Part shown: positions 1 through 62,525 of the stretch, piece by piece | Layout: every line of letters starts with the position of its first letter | Position numbering within the stretch: position 1 is the stretch's first letter | Source: Atrichornis clamosus | Lineage: Eukaryota; Chordata; Aves; Passeriformes; Menuridae | DNA length: 64,000 bases | Direction of reading: 5' to 3' | NCBI GenBank assembly: GCA_013400975.1 | Contig: WBMZ01011687.1 | Location: 186,001 to 250,000 of the forward strand | The notes under the pieces: generated by a model | Database searches by the model: none | Seen by the model: the letters and a program-made list of their open reading frames with translations, nothing else | What the model was told of the DNA's origin: nothing | Program-made: the position numbers and the translations under genes

Positions 1-1324
1 CTATTTCTAGAGAAACATGCACTTCATCCCTAAGCTTAGCTGATCCTTCCAGATATTAGAACAGGCAACCTAATTATCTGTATCTGTCCATTTGGGGTGA
101 TAAAAGGGGCATATCTCCCAGCTATCTAAATGCCAATATATGAAGAAAAGACCTAATGAAGCTGAACTCACAGCTTCAGGAAAGAACATTTTAGTTCTAT
201 TATTCTCCAAAATTGCAGGAGGACTAATACAGCCTGGGGAAGATGGTAAAATGAATTATCCTTAGCTGCACTTTCCCTTATGGCCTGATTCCAAAGGAAA
301 GCACTTTCCTTTCATTCCCTATGAATATCTTCTGCTGTCATCCCCTGGTTTATTTTACTTTAGGGACATGATCAGCTTTTATCTGCCACTAAAGGTCCAT
401 TTCTGACAACGGCATTTGGAACCTTTTCCCTACGCTACCGCTTTCGACTCTTGGTGCCATGAAATTGGTCCTTTTTTTCTTTTTCCTTCTTAGTTTGCAG
501 ATAGTGAAAGCTGATGCATCGGCCTCCTTGATGCTTCCCATTGGACCCAGAGAAATAACCAGGCAAAAAGCCAAGTCCAAACGAGATTGACAGGGAGACA
601 CAGAAAAAATAAACACAAAAATGGGGGGTTTTTGCTCATCTTTTCCTCTAGTTAGAGTTTTGTATTGACCCCATTTTTAAGAACTGAAAGCTAACGCCCT
701 CTTTCAGTGAGAGTGGAAGACATTCTGTAATTTGTTTTGTCACTTTGCATACCCTGATATCTCAGGTCAAGAGGGCAGCGAGTAACTCGAGGTGTTTGCA
801 GGGCTGCCCGACAATAAGACTCTGGTTCCACATGGAGTCTGCTGAATTGGTCTTGAATATCGATCCTGAATTTGGGATAATATCCGTGCTGCTTAACCTG
901 TGCATCTCTTCATCAGCACCACAATCCCCTGGATCACCTGCCTGGCTTTCCTTGGATGGTGTTAGGCAGCACGAGGAGGCCACGTGCTGTGTCCAGCGAG
1001 CACTTCAGTGGCAGGGGGTGAAGGGTTCGTGCTCTCTGACCCCTTTTCAGTCATGCCTGGCTTAGAGGCAGCATAAAGAGAACAATTTTCATCTGATACA
1101 GCCTAGTGGCAACACAAGTCTTCTTTCAAGGGCCCAGAAAGTACTTAGAAACCATAAAAGGTTGTGTGACTCAGAGAAGTCTCTCGGGGGTACAGATCCA
1201 TATGGGCTTTGCCTAAATGTGCCCTTAACCAGTAGAAGGATGTCACACGTGGTCTGAGCCTGGTTGTAAGCAAGCTATTGCCCACTCACATGAAATACAG
1301 GCTAATATTCTATTGCACATTAGC

Positions 1325-1410
1325 ACAGAATCAAAGAATGGCCTGGGTTGGAAGGGACCTTAAAGATCACCTCGTTCCAAGCCCCTCTTGAGGACAGGGC
1401 CGCCTTTCAC
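1325..1410 (-). mobile_element. CR1 LINE fragment (3' end)
   Basis: The + strand reads AATGGCCTGGGTTGGAAGGG, then ACCTTAAAGATCACC, the reverse complement of the avian CR1 3' end. Only the extreme 3' end, under 100 bp, is left. Confidence 0.85.
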
Positions 1411-3151
1411 TAATTCAGAAACTTTCAGAAGTTCTAGGAAAAGTTCCTTTGTACCAGGAGCCTAAAATCTGCGTGGATTTAACCTCTCCTTGCTACAGCC
1501 AAGCGTGTGTTTAAAATGTGTGATATTTGTCTCAATGCACAGGGGAACGTCCCTGTGAAAGTTAAGCAGAAGAGGTGGTCAGTGTCAGCGCTGCAGCACA
1601 AGGCCGAAATCCCAGTGGCTCCGGCAAATTGAGCAAGGAGTGTGATTTTATTTATTTAATTTTATTTTTAAATTTTTTTTCCCCAGTATTGGTCTGACCG
1701 TGAGATTTGCTAATGCACGGATTCATATCTTCTTGAAACTTTTCAGAACTGAGCTGTTAGTTCAGAGTTTTCTCCCCAGGAGGTTCAAATTCCCTACCGC
1801 CTAAATAGTGATAAGTATTACAACTATCACCTTTTACCTTTTCTTCTTTTCCTCTTATTCTGTTGGCTTTTCCAAGGGGAGTGTAAATGCTATTAACTAT
1901 CTCATTTGTTTCAAAAGTGTCATGCTTTTCATGTATTTTTAGAAAATAATTTTAAAATTTTATTTAAAAATGTCTCCAAATATTTTCATCTTTTTCACAT
2001 AATTCGTAGCTGAAAGATAATATTTGAAATTATACAATAGCAAGAAATTATATTTATAATTCCATTAACCTTTTATTTCTCAAATATTTACAGTTTGTAT
2101 AAATATTATGGTTTGTACAGTTGTATTATTACACCATTTAATAGGCATTTTATGAGACTGCTTCACCCTGAAAAGTCACCCTTTCATTTTGCATTTGACT
2201 CTTCATGTGACTGCAGTGAAAATCATTTTTCTGGAAAATTATGGCATTTTCAGCCTCCACTTACTCTTTTTTTATCTTTTTTTTTTTTAATGCTGCAAAA
2301 AATGCATGTGGTGACACAGTTTGACTTTATCATTTATGACCTGCTTTTTCTCTTGGATAAACTTGATCTCAATGATAAAATCTCAACGATAACCAGCAAG
2401 AACAAGTATTCCTGGGGGGGAAAAAGGAAAATGCAGGACCTTAGTGCCCCCAAATGAAACTCTAAGCTCATGGCAGAAAGTCAGATACGTGTTGCGGTGT
2501 AGGAAAAGATTTTATTTAAGAAAAAACAAAGAAATTTAAATAAACCAACTTAATTTGTCATGCCTGTTCTTTAAGAAGCAGTCATCTATCATGATTATTC
2601 TTTGTTACTTCTGGAAAAAAAAGAAAATCTTAGTATTTGTTATAAAATATGTGGGACTCTGCTAATTCAGCATTTACAGTTTCTGAATGCTACATTTGTG
2701 TTGGCCTGTCAACCTAAATCTCTAAAAATTTGTTAGACTTAAGAGTCCTTATTCCTCCAGAGCAGAGACTTGGAGCAGACTGTGCTAAAATTCTGTTCCC
2801 AAGACAATAAGTCTAATAAATCTAAGTATATATGGATTTTTCTCAGCTGGCAGTAACAGGAAAATCCTTGCAATGTAGTTGTACCCTACCAATGTGCCTT
2901 AGAATATATGTTCAGCTCAATCTAATATTTTGAGTTTACTCTTTGTGACTGAAAACAATTTAATTTTTTATTTATGGTTTAAAGAATGGATGAGGCATCT
3001 GAGAGAGGGATTTGCATTCTTTTTAGCAACAGAATTTCCAGCTTGGTTCCACTTCTGGAATCTTTCATCACTTCTATATGTAAATAAAAAAGAACAGAGA
3101 TCTTAAATTCATCTGCTGGGCTTGTACTTAACAAGACAAATTTTTAAAGGT

Positions 3152-3234
3152 AAATTGATTTGAAAAGTTTCTGCAAAATTGAGAAAAATAAATTGATCTG
3201 AAAAGTGTTATTTCTGCAAAATTGAGAAAAAAAT
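3152..3234. repeat. Short tandem duplication, about 40 bp unit
   Basis: Two adjacent copies of AAATTGATYTGAAAAGT...TTCTGCAAAATTGAG: 3152-3189 and 3190-3234. The second carries a 5-7 bp insertion. A local duplication with no visible function. Confidence 0.8.
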
Positions 3235-6200
3235 CAGGGGATTTACAAGCAGGATAATGATTCCATTTCTATTGAAATAATTGACATATCTGTTAGCTGG
3301 AAATGCTGAAACTCTTGTATAATTGTATAGTGAAATGAAAGCTAAGATATATTTGCAAGCTTTAAAATACTTTTGGTAGAAATGCACCTTCCCATTCCCT
3401 GTCCCTTCTTTCCTACAAGGGAAAAGCCATTATTTGAAATCTGAAATATTGGTCTCGTCTACAGAGTTTTTTTAAGGCCTGATTCATGGCATCATTGCAT
3501 TTGATCAGTTTCTAATATTTTTCATACTTTCTGCCGTGTTTCAGCCAGACTTAAAAGAGCAACCATGTTTCTCTTTTTGTTTCAGTTTGTTTGTTTCTGT
3601 TCCTCCAAAGCACATGAAATCTGTCAGAGGTGATTTACATCTGGATCTAAATCCTTCCACACAGAGTAGTCCTGTGTCTCGCCTGTCCGGTGTTCATTGG
3701 TTTTGGAGTGGCAATTCTGCTTTTTTAAATGAAGAAAAAATTGAGGCTGAAAGCTTGTTAGAGAAAAAAGCTAAACGATTTCAAATATCATTGTTAGTAT
3801 TTTATGTGTGCTGCTGGGTTTTATACCATGCACTTTTCCCCCAGTTTAAATAGGCATTAAAATAAAGAAGGTGCTGATAGTTTTTTAACAGCAGAGATTT
3901 ATAAAACATTTTGCCTTTCAGCATTTTGGGAGTATTTAAATAGTTTTGAAATAAAGAGTGTTCTCTTTGTAGTACCCACAACGGGTAATAAGGAACTGTG
4001 TGAACACAATGACCAAAATTTGAACTCCTGGTCAAATAGATGAGTCCAGTTACATGAATCTTTGAGAAAGTAATTACATGCTTTGTTGACCTCATTTGCA
4101 AAATCCAACAACATTTTCCTCATCTTTCTGTGTTATCTATCTACTGCTAAAATCGTTATCATGATAAAAATAAAACCCAGAAACCCATTGTATATTATTT
4201 TGTGTATTTATCATCTTGTCAAACATCCGATGTGAAAAGTTAATTTGGTGCAGGAACTAAATGGATTAGCACAGAGGTCTAATCTGAATGTCTTCCCACG
4301 TATGTTTAAAAGAATATAAATTGTCTTTCGTTCAGTAGTTATTTTGAAAGTCAAGTACAGAGGACAAAAAAATAAGAGTGACCAAATCATTTAGCGCTCT
4401 AAATTTTGGTCTGTGTTACCTGGTTTGGGGAGTCTTGAAAGATGGAGTGCAATAGTTTATTTATCATCCTTTTCCCCCAAACCCAGCACGTAATTGTTGT
4501 GCTGCTGTTATGGTAGGGGTAAAGTGGGATTTTTCAAAGGATTCTGCACTGGTGTAAATCTTGTTTTACAAGTCAGGCTCAGATTCTGCTGAAAGCTGTG
4601 CCACAAATTTCAAAAGGAAAGGAGCCCGGCTGAGGCCAGATGTTTTTGGAAAGATGTGCAGTTTGTTTTTAACATCAAAAAAATGTCACGCTGCCAAAAT
4701 GCTTTGTAATAAGTGTATTTAGAGAGAGTGAGCTTATGCTTACACTTGACACATTGAGCACTAGGTAAATGCTTATCAGTTCTCTTTTACAGCTGCTCTG
4801 GCCTCAGCTTTCACCTCATTTTGTGTGCTATTTCAGAGTGAACTGCAAGGGTTTCAGATTTACTCTTCCTATCTCTCCTTTTATTTGGCTATTCTTTTTC
4901 TGACTTGCTTATCTGATTTTCCTTTTCTCTGCCTGCCGTGGACAACAGAAAATTAACTACAGGAGGTGGTGACAAAAGGCATAATGGTGGAGAAGTTTGG
5001 GGTTTGCTTCTTGTGGTCTGCCCTTCAGAATTTCAGTCAGCTAAGAATGTCACAACTACAGAGGAGTACAGGTGTTTCATAAAACCAGATGGATTTCACA
5101 CACAGATTTCCAAAATCATTCCAAAGGCTTATGGACAAGCTATCTTTGTATTATTGGTTGTATAACTTTGCAATAGAGTTAGTTGTTGTTCCTTAGGCAT
5201 TTCTTACTCCTCCTGTTATGGAGATACCCGTGGTTAGGGTTTTTCAGGGTTGCAAGAAAAGAGATCAGTTTAAATATGAGTTGGCCTAAAAGACACAGAT
5301 ATTTAGCAAGAAGACCTGGGACTTTTAAAGCCCTTAAATTTCAGAGAAACAGGTGAAACTTAATGACTTTTTAAGTACCTGCAGCAAGCTGATCTGTAGA
5401 ACAGGGCATAGCAATGCTTGTCAAGGTCTGCAGTCAGCAGTGTTCATTGAACAATGTAAACAACACTCATGAAGTACAGATCTTAATGCTTCAATTTATA
5501 TTTGAACATGGAAATTCCCATTTTTCATATTTTTTGAGACAAAAACTCCTGAATATGCATCAAGAATAACAGTTTTCTGAGTTGCATGGACAAACGTGGG
5601 AAAGACTGCTGGAGACTCCACAAAAGATGAAGATGCATTTTAATGACAGCAAACTTTTTCCCCAGCATTTTTCCCCATATTTTGCAGAGGTTATAGATAT
5701 CCTGCAATGGTTCACGTAGGCTAGAAAGAGGCCGAACTAGCCCATATCTAAGTCTTTGTTTCTGACCCTTTTCTTTTCTGTGTTTTGTGGCCCTTTAACA
5801 TGCAAACAGATGGGAAGTTCTTCTGCTAAAGCTCCTTTAGAAACAAATCTTTACTGACAAAGCCCTGTGATGTATAGTATAGAAAAAGCAGTTGCATTTA
5901 TTCTATCATTCTGAATTAAAGCGAAGGATGAAAGAGGAGAGCCACTCCCCTGCCATTTTAACTTCCTTTTCAATGCTTCCGCATTAGCCTACAAGGCACA
6001 AATCTGTATACGCAGCTATGTTACTCTAATTGCTTTTATTCACAGAAACCATTACACTGTGGCAAATTTACTGCTGTTTTCAGGGACTGCTCCACACTGC
6101 CTTTTACATTACTTACTCAGAAAAGTAATCACTTTGGTACTTCCTCTTGACCTTTGTCTCTTAGCTGCCTGTTTTGCCACTCTGTTATCAGCCAAGGCTC

Positions 6201-7689
6201 TGATTCTTTCCCTGGTGTGCCAGATCTGTTCCTGCCTCATCCCCTTTACTTGTCACAGAGAACTTTGCATTGACATGTTTTTTTCATTACTCAGAAAATT
6301 CATGCTGTTTTCTGTTTTCTTATTGATTGCTACTATCTTCACTTTGTTCCTGTGATCCACACCTTTTTTATCCTAATAGTAAGGGGGGATATAAGGAACT
6401 ATGTGCATCCAGTGCTGCAAACTCAGCTAATTCATTCAATGTGTCCTGGCAAAATATTTTCTGAACGCAAAGAATCATGTTATACTCCGTTTATTTAATT
6501 TTAACTACCTAAAAAGTAGACATTTATGATACAATATTTATTTATGATGTTTAGTCAATGAGGAAGAATTGATTGCCTTCAGAAGAAAATTTTTACCCTC
6601 ACCATTAGATCTCTAAACTTAGGTGAAAATCTTCCTTTGTTCTCAGTGCTTGCTGCAGGCTCTGTGACCACTTTTGCTGAAATCCACTGGATTCATCACA
6701 GATTTCCTTTCTGGACACTCTTAGTTTGCCCCATTTTTATTATAATCTATTCAGAAACATATCTCTCTGATTCTGACTTAAAATAGGATTCTTTGATTCT
6801 GTGTTGAAAACTGCTGGAAAAAGTAAGTGAATGTTGAACTGCAGCTATCCACAGTTAGACAAGATACTGATTGATCCAGAAGAGAACCTCAGTGCTGTCC
6901 TGTGAGATCTTTCTGGATGTCCTTAAACAAGGAAAGTTATGATTCTGTTGGGTTTGTGGGAGTTTTTTGGGTTTCGTTTTTTGGGGTTTTTTTCTGAAGG
7001 GGAGCGGGCGTTGCTTGTTGGGTTTTTGTTGGTTTTGTTTTTAAACAGGTTGGTTTTCCTCCAAACTAAGAGAAAGGTGATGTATTACCGTTTTGCTTTC
7101 TGTGCAGATTTTTTTTTTCCCAAGACAATCTGAAGAACTTTGCTAATGACAGCAGTGCATTTTTAATGACTTTCCTGATATGGATTGGTTCATATGAAGG
7201 CAGATTACTCCCCAGCAATCCATTTGGATAATTTCACTTTCTGAACTCTCTTCAAGGGATGTATAAAATCCATGAGGGATTTATACTTTTTTTTTCTTTT
7301 TTTTCCTTTTTGTTATGGTCTTATTGAAAGTCAGAATTTAAACAAGTTGGGTTTTTTAGTTTGCTTTTGTAGGCTTTGGGGTAGTTTTTTTGGTTGTTGT
7401 TTTAATTACCATAAACTGTGTGACTTCGGAGGAGAAATGAGGACATTGTTCCTTCATACCTTTCACTTGACTAAAATACAGGTATTCCCAAATTTGTTCA
7501 AAATTTGTGTGTTCTACAGTGTAGTCTTTTCACCCCTTTAGTCAAATATAAAGAAAAGAATATTACTCATTATTGATATCTTTAATACTGCATGCACTCT
7601 TAAAATTTTGTGATCCTGTCTAAGAGTCTTAGGATAAGAAATACCTTTCCAGGAAATTGAAGATTCAAGTCCTCCAAGTTGGGTTATCC

Positions 7690-8035
7690 TGGAAGCAGGT
7701 GAAAATTGGGTGAAAGCAAAGATCCCACAGGAGAGATGGTGAGAGACTCTTTAGAAGGGCCTGGAGTGACAGGACAAGGGGGAATGGCTTTAAACCAAAA
7801 GAGAGTAGGTTTAGACTATAGATTGGGAAGAAATCACTCCCTGTGAGGGAGGTGAGGCCCTGGGACAGGGTGCCCAGAGAAGCTGTGGCTGCCCCATCCC
7901 TGGAAGTGTGCAAGGCCAGGCTGGATGGGGCTCTGAGGGATCTGGGATAGGGGAAGCTGTCCCTGCCCATGGCAGGGGGGTGGAACTTGATGATCGTGAA
8001 GGTCCCTTCCAGCCCAGGCATTCTGTGATTTTATA
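7690..8035 (+). mobile_element. CR1 LINE fragment (3' region)
   Basis: Sense-strand CR1 end: the GGGACAGGGTGCCCAGAGAA block, CTGGATGGGGCTCTGAGGGA, CCTGCCCATGGCAGGGG and a tail of GGTCCCTTCCAGCCC...ATTCTGTGAT. It is 5'-truncated. Several long ORFs on the - strand here are only antisense CR1. Confidence 0.92.
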
Positions 8036-9214
8036 ATTACTGAGAAGCTGTGCTTGCATGTGATCTCCCTTTTAATCTTCTCCTCCTGAGGTAGCAGTAG
8101 TAAAAATAAGCTCATAGTCTGTTTCTGCACTTTCACTACAGACCCTTTGCTTTGGTTTTCTGCCTCCCCCTCTGGAAGTCTCCACAGGAAAAAGGACAAA
8201 GCTCTTTAGGCATCTGAAAACGGCTGCCATAAGAAAGCTGATTTTCTTTTCATAGGGGAGGGCAGATTTGTGGGGGTGACTGAAATATTTTCCCACAGAT
8301 AGGTGGTTATAAATGCAATGCCAGGCTTTAAGTATGTTTGTGATAGCCTGGTTATTAGAGGAATTCTCTGAGCACTACCTCCCTTCCTTTCTGTGTCAGC
8401 AGCCTTTTCACACTATGCCAGTGACTGATTGAACAAGAAAATAAAAGCAGCCCAATAAGGCTATGAAGCCTGGGGAGCTGCAGATATGGATGCAATATAA
8501 GCTATATAAATTGTGAATCTGTTAGATTTCTACCATGGCAATGGACTTTTTCTTTAAAAATGATCTAACATGATGTTTCACTAGTATGAGTGTAGTGATA
8601 ATTCTTTTTAAATTAGCAATATTAAATATTTTGTCATTTTCTCTGGGTTTTAACACATTAATAGAGTATGTCTTTTAAAATATTTTAAAATCATATTTTA
8701 TCATATACTTCACAAATAGTGTCATAAAAATAGAGTTTAGACTATAACATGCAACTGATTCAATTTGTTTCCCATTTGCGAATTGTTTGCCAATAGAACT
8801 GAGTAATCTGACTTGTTATTTTTAATTTTACACTCTTTCCTCTAGTGAATAATTTCTGCACTTCAGGCTGTCCGTGACCTGTGAATACTCACAAATTGCA
8901 GTATATGGTAGTAATCTGGTAGCAACAGTGGTTAATGCTCACTCTTTTCCTGAATGGATCATACCATTTCATCAGTTAATCATGCAGCAAACCATCCAAA
9001 TCCACCTTTCAAGAGTCTTATCAATCCACTGAGGAAGTTAGAGTGAAAAACAAACTTTACTATGATGCCAAGAATAAAAAATATGCAAGTGCAGAAGGAG
9101 AATGAACAAGACAAGTAATGAAATGAGGAACAAAAGTGGAAACAAGTGAAGTTAAGGTCTAGAGGGAAGTTTGCAGTCACAGGACGTATTGTCATTAAGA
9201 GGCATAGAAATGGC

Positions 9215-9680
9215 CTGGCAGAAATCTCATAATGTTCCACCAAGTTTAACAAGGGCAAAGTCCAGAATCTGGATGGAATAACCCGATGTCCCAGCAGTGG
9301 CTGGGGCTGACGAGCTGATAGGGGTGTCTAATTGCTGCCTTTGGATACCCAAGGGTTGATTGCAAAGACAGAGATGGACTCTACTCAGAATTGCCAAGGG
9401 AAAGCCCCAGAGGCAGCAAACACAAATTGCAGCAACTGATATTCCAATAAGATGCAGAGCGGGGAAGAAAATCACTATGCAGGGAATCAGTGCTGGCACA
9501 GGTTGCTTTTCCATAGTGTTTGTGGAGTCTTCCTCCTTGAAGATACTCAGTTTTGCCTCCACATGGTCCTGAACTCCCTGATCCAATTTCAGTTAGCCCT
9601 GGCTTGAGCAAGAGGAGGGACCAGTCGATTTCATAGGTGCCTTCCAGCACAAACTGCTCTGCTTCTGTAATTCCTGACTG
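9215..9680 (+). mobile_element. Old, diverged CR1 LINE fragment
   Basis: Weak but collinear match to the CR1 ORF2 end: AAGTTTAACAAGGGCAAAGT, then CTGGCACAGGTTGC, a GTGGAGTCTTCCTCCTTGAA stretch, CTTGAGCAAGAGGAGGGACC, GGTGCCTTCCAGC, and a decayed TTCTGTAATTCC tail. It is clearly older than the other copies. Confidence 0.7.
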
Positions 9681-12162
9681 ATGGAAAGCGAGCGTCGGCA
9701 CACTTGAAGTCTCATCCCAGCATTTTGAGGATTTACAAGTGAAAATGTGAAATCATGGGTTCTTATATTCTTTTATAACCAGCTCATACTAGAACATTTT
9801 GCAAATAAATTAATGCAAAAACTCACTTTTAATTACTACCAACTCAGTGTCCAGGGCTTGGCTATTATTTATTGCTACCATGACCTTGTTGCCAGCTAGG
9901 ATTGTTTAGCAAATGAGTTCATTTGGAGGAGTCCCAACTCCAACCTGAGCCTCCCTGTGTTAAATTATCTCCTCAGCCAGACTGTAATCAATGTGTGTGA
10001 ACTGTGGCCACAGTTTTTACTTCACCGGGCTAATCACTTCACCATTAGGGCGTAAATTCAGCATTCAAAATGCGGTGGAATCTTTGGGTAGTGGTGTTTT
10101 TCTTTTACTAGTGATATATAGTGTCAATGACACAAACAGCGAAATTATGTAAGGTATGATGGAGGAACCAAAGTCCGTCTGCACAAAACTCCTCAGATTT
10201 GTGACAGAAAATGTCTGATTAGGAATAAACTAGTATTGTTTCATGCAGCGTGGACAATTGCAGTGAGTTTACCTTGCCTGGCTGCCAGATGCCCACCCAA
10301 CCTCTTCCTCAGTCCCTCTCCTCAGCAGAGCAGGGCAGGGCAGAAAAGGTCCTGGGTCAGGATGAAGATGAGGAGGTCACTCACCCATTGCCATCACAGA
10401 TAAAACACACTTGGCTTGGGGAAAAGTAATTTCTTGCCATCTCCAAGTGGTGCAGGGAGATGGGAATTAGGGGTTGTGATCAGTCCATAACATCTCCTCT
10501 CTGTCGCTCCCTCCTCTTCACCTTCCTCCCCTGCTCCCTCTTGGATCCTGTAATTACATAACTCTGCTGGATGTGGGGTAACCTCCTGTGCGTAACCGAG
10601 CAAAGTGAAGTGTTGAGAGAGGCTTCCTGAACCTGTGGGATAGAGTCGGTGTTCAGAGAAATGGAGACATTTAAACCCCTTGAAACGAAAATATGAAACT
10701 TACTGCTGAATAAGCACAAATAGTTACAAAGGCACCTCTGTGCCACAGGTCAGCAGCGTCCAGCACTGCAAACATAATCTGGTCCTAAATACATATATAT
10801 ACGCACATTTATATTCATATATGTGTGCCTGTCATACACAAGGTATACAAAAGCTATTCCTACTCCATCTAGCATGGTGAGTCAAAGATCTCATCCATTT
10901 GCAGGATGCAGACTGAGGTCACTCTGCCTCTGTAAGGGCAATGTAATTAAGCTGCACTGAATTTTGCTTTTAAAACTTTGGGTTTAAGTAAATAAGTATT
11001 TCTTTTTAGTAATGTGAACTATTGCTATATTGCTTTCTGTATGGATATGATAAGATGATATGATGATACACTATGTTGTGACAATACACTAAATCAAGGA
11101 TCCTACTGTCAGGCCAAGATTTTGTTGTGATTTAGGGTTCTCTAAATCCAATCAAGTGTGTTGTCGATCCTTTCAAACATCCCAGTTCTCAAAGACTGGG
11201 CAGAGAACTATGTCATTCAAGAGCCTAATTTCAAGACTTTCTAATTCCTTCCCGATTTATACTATCTCCATTTCTGTCAAGTTACAGATAGGTAGAGCTT
11301 CTCTCTTCCAAAGATTGACTCAGACAAGTCTCCCCTTCCTCTGACAGGAACATGGCTGGTGTGCTCCGATTCTCCACAAGGAACACTGAGGAATGTCGTA
11401 CTGCAAATCTGGGTGTAGGGCTCTGATTGAGAGTCAAAACCAGTAACTCACAGGGCAGAAGACATAAAATCAGTATGACTTCACTTTTCTGAAGCTCAAA
11501 AGTTTTGACAGACTAAATTTATAATAAAATGCTTTTACTGGTTGCTACACTGCCTGTTTAGTTTACTCTTGCTCTATTAAGGCTGCAGCTCTGGCCATCC
11601 GCAATGCTTTGACTTTATCAAGGACTTGCCCCCCATGGCATATTTATGCCTGGCAAGAAAATCCAAAACAAGCATGCATTTCATAATGTCTTCTCTGATT
11701 AGTTCTCCAGTTCTGTGGTCAAAGAGCCATGCCTTATGCAGATTAAATTTGTGCTGCTGAATTACTGCTCAGTGCTGAACACGTTGCTGAACTATGGCAC
11801 GTTACTAAACAACTTGCTTCCCAGCATTTCCTGTATGACTAAAATTATTTTTAAAGGGAATTTTTAAACAGAATGAGGAAAGATGTGTCTTTCACTGTTG
11901 CCCTTATAATTCCATTTGTGAAGAATTAGCAAAAGAAAACTGTATGAACAGTAAATCTGGCAGCAATATTTTATATTGTCGCTTGAAAATACCAAATCAC
12001 AAGAAATAGTGCAAATCCAGTGACTAACCATTTCTGTGGTTTTGCTTATTCTTTATCTCAGACGTAATCTTCAGGTGCTTACCTTCTAAGGGGATTTCTT
12101 TTCTTCCTATTAGCATGGATATGACTGTTGGGGAATGTTGTAAAAACCTGTGTCAATGAACT

Positions 12163-12200
12163 TTTATGGTGTAATTAATTTACAAGCGTCTCCTATAAAT
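12163..12200 (+). promoter_or_regulatory. Candidate core promoter: CDX-like, HNF1-like and TATA elements
   Basis: A TATA-like TATAAAT lies at 12194-12200, 80 bp before the start codon. Just upstream are GTAATTAATTTAC (12171-12183), close to the HNF1 palindrome GTTAATNATTAAC, and TTTATGG (12163-12169), a CDX-type core. HNF1 and CDX2 are known drivers of small-intestine genes, which fits enteropeptidase. The motifs are seen; their function and a transcription start near 12225 are inferred. Confidence 0.45.
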
Positions 12201-12224
12201 ATCTGTTCATGTGGATTATTACCC

Positions 12225-12279
12225 TTTTCAAGCCATGTTTTCTGTCAGTCCTTAATTCACGCAAGGTTTTGAGAGAGAA
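12225..12279 (+). other. Putative 5' leader with a 6-codon upstream ORF
   Basis: If transcription starts about 30 bp after the TATA-like box, the leader is about 55 nt. It would include an upstream ATG at 12235-12237, with G at -3, that opens six codons and stops at 12253-12255. The main ATG at 12280 has G at -3 and G at +4, a strong context. The start site is inferred, so it is uncertain whether the short ORF is in the mRNA. Confidence 0.35.
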
Positions 12280-62307
<50,028 letters not shown>

Positions 62308-62525
62308 CTTGATATTTTTTAATTATAGAAATGGAATTTAAATGTTGGAAGTAAGCCATTGCATAAAGATGCAAACTAGGCTGGCAGTTCACTCTCGTAG
62401 AGAGACTGAATCAACATGTAAATCTTGGTGAGGAAAATATTGATAACTTCTGTTCATTGATAACACCCATTTCCATTTCAAAATAGATGCTGTGGTTTTG
62501 TTAATAAATACTTTTGTTGTTTTAC
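62308..62525 (+). other. TMPRSS15: TMPRSS15 3' UTR
   Basis: Runs from the stop to the first good polyadenylation context. AATAAA lies at 62503-62508 and is followed by a T/GT-rich stretch, which suits the downstream element. The end near 62525 is an estimate. A second AATAAA at 62903-62908 could give a longer form. Confidence 0.6.
62503..62508 (+). terminator. Polyadenylation signal AATAAA
   Basis: Canonical hexamer 195 bp after the stop codon, followed within 10 bp by a T/GT-rich stretch. Confidence 0.65.

Larger units (their letters stand above)
1..12160. other. Upstream intergenic region, no gene seen
   Basis: No exon with convincing protein similarity was found on either strand. The region is AT-rich, with three CR1 relics (about 1325-1410, 7690-8035, 9215-9680), a short direct duplication at 3152-3234 and homopolymer runs. 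The ORFs here are short and look like chance or antisense CR1. Confidence 0.6.

Noticed and set aside
7665..8199. Overlapping - strand ORFs of 82-121 codons
   Set aside because: They run antisense through a CR1 fragment; the composition is that of reversed CR1.
9227..9701. - strand ORFs of 106-119 codons
   Set aside because: Antisense to an old CR1 fragment.
10394..10746. - strand ORFs of 69 and 88 codons upstream of the gene
   Set aside because: Low-complexity Glu/Gly stretch and no family; no splice or promoter context.
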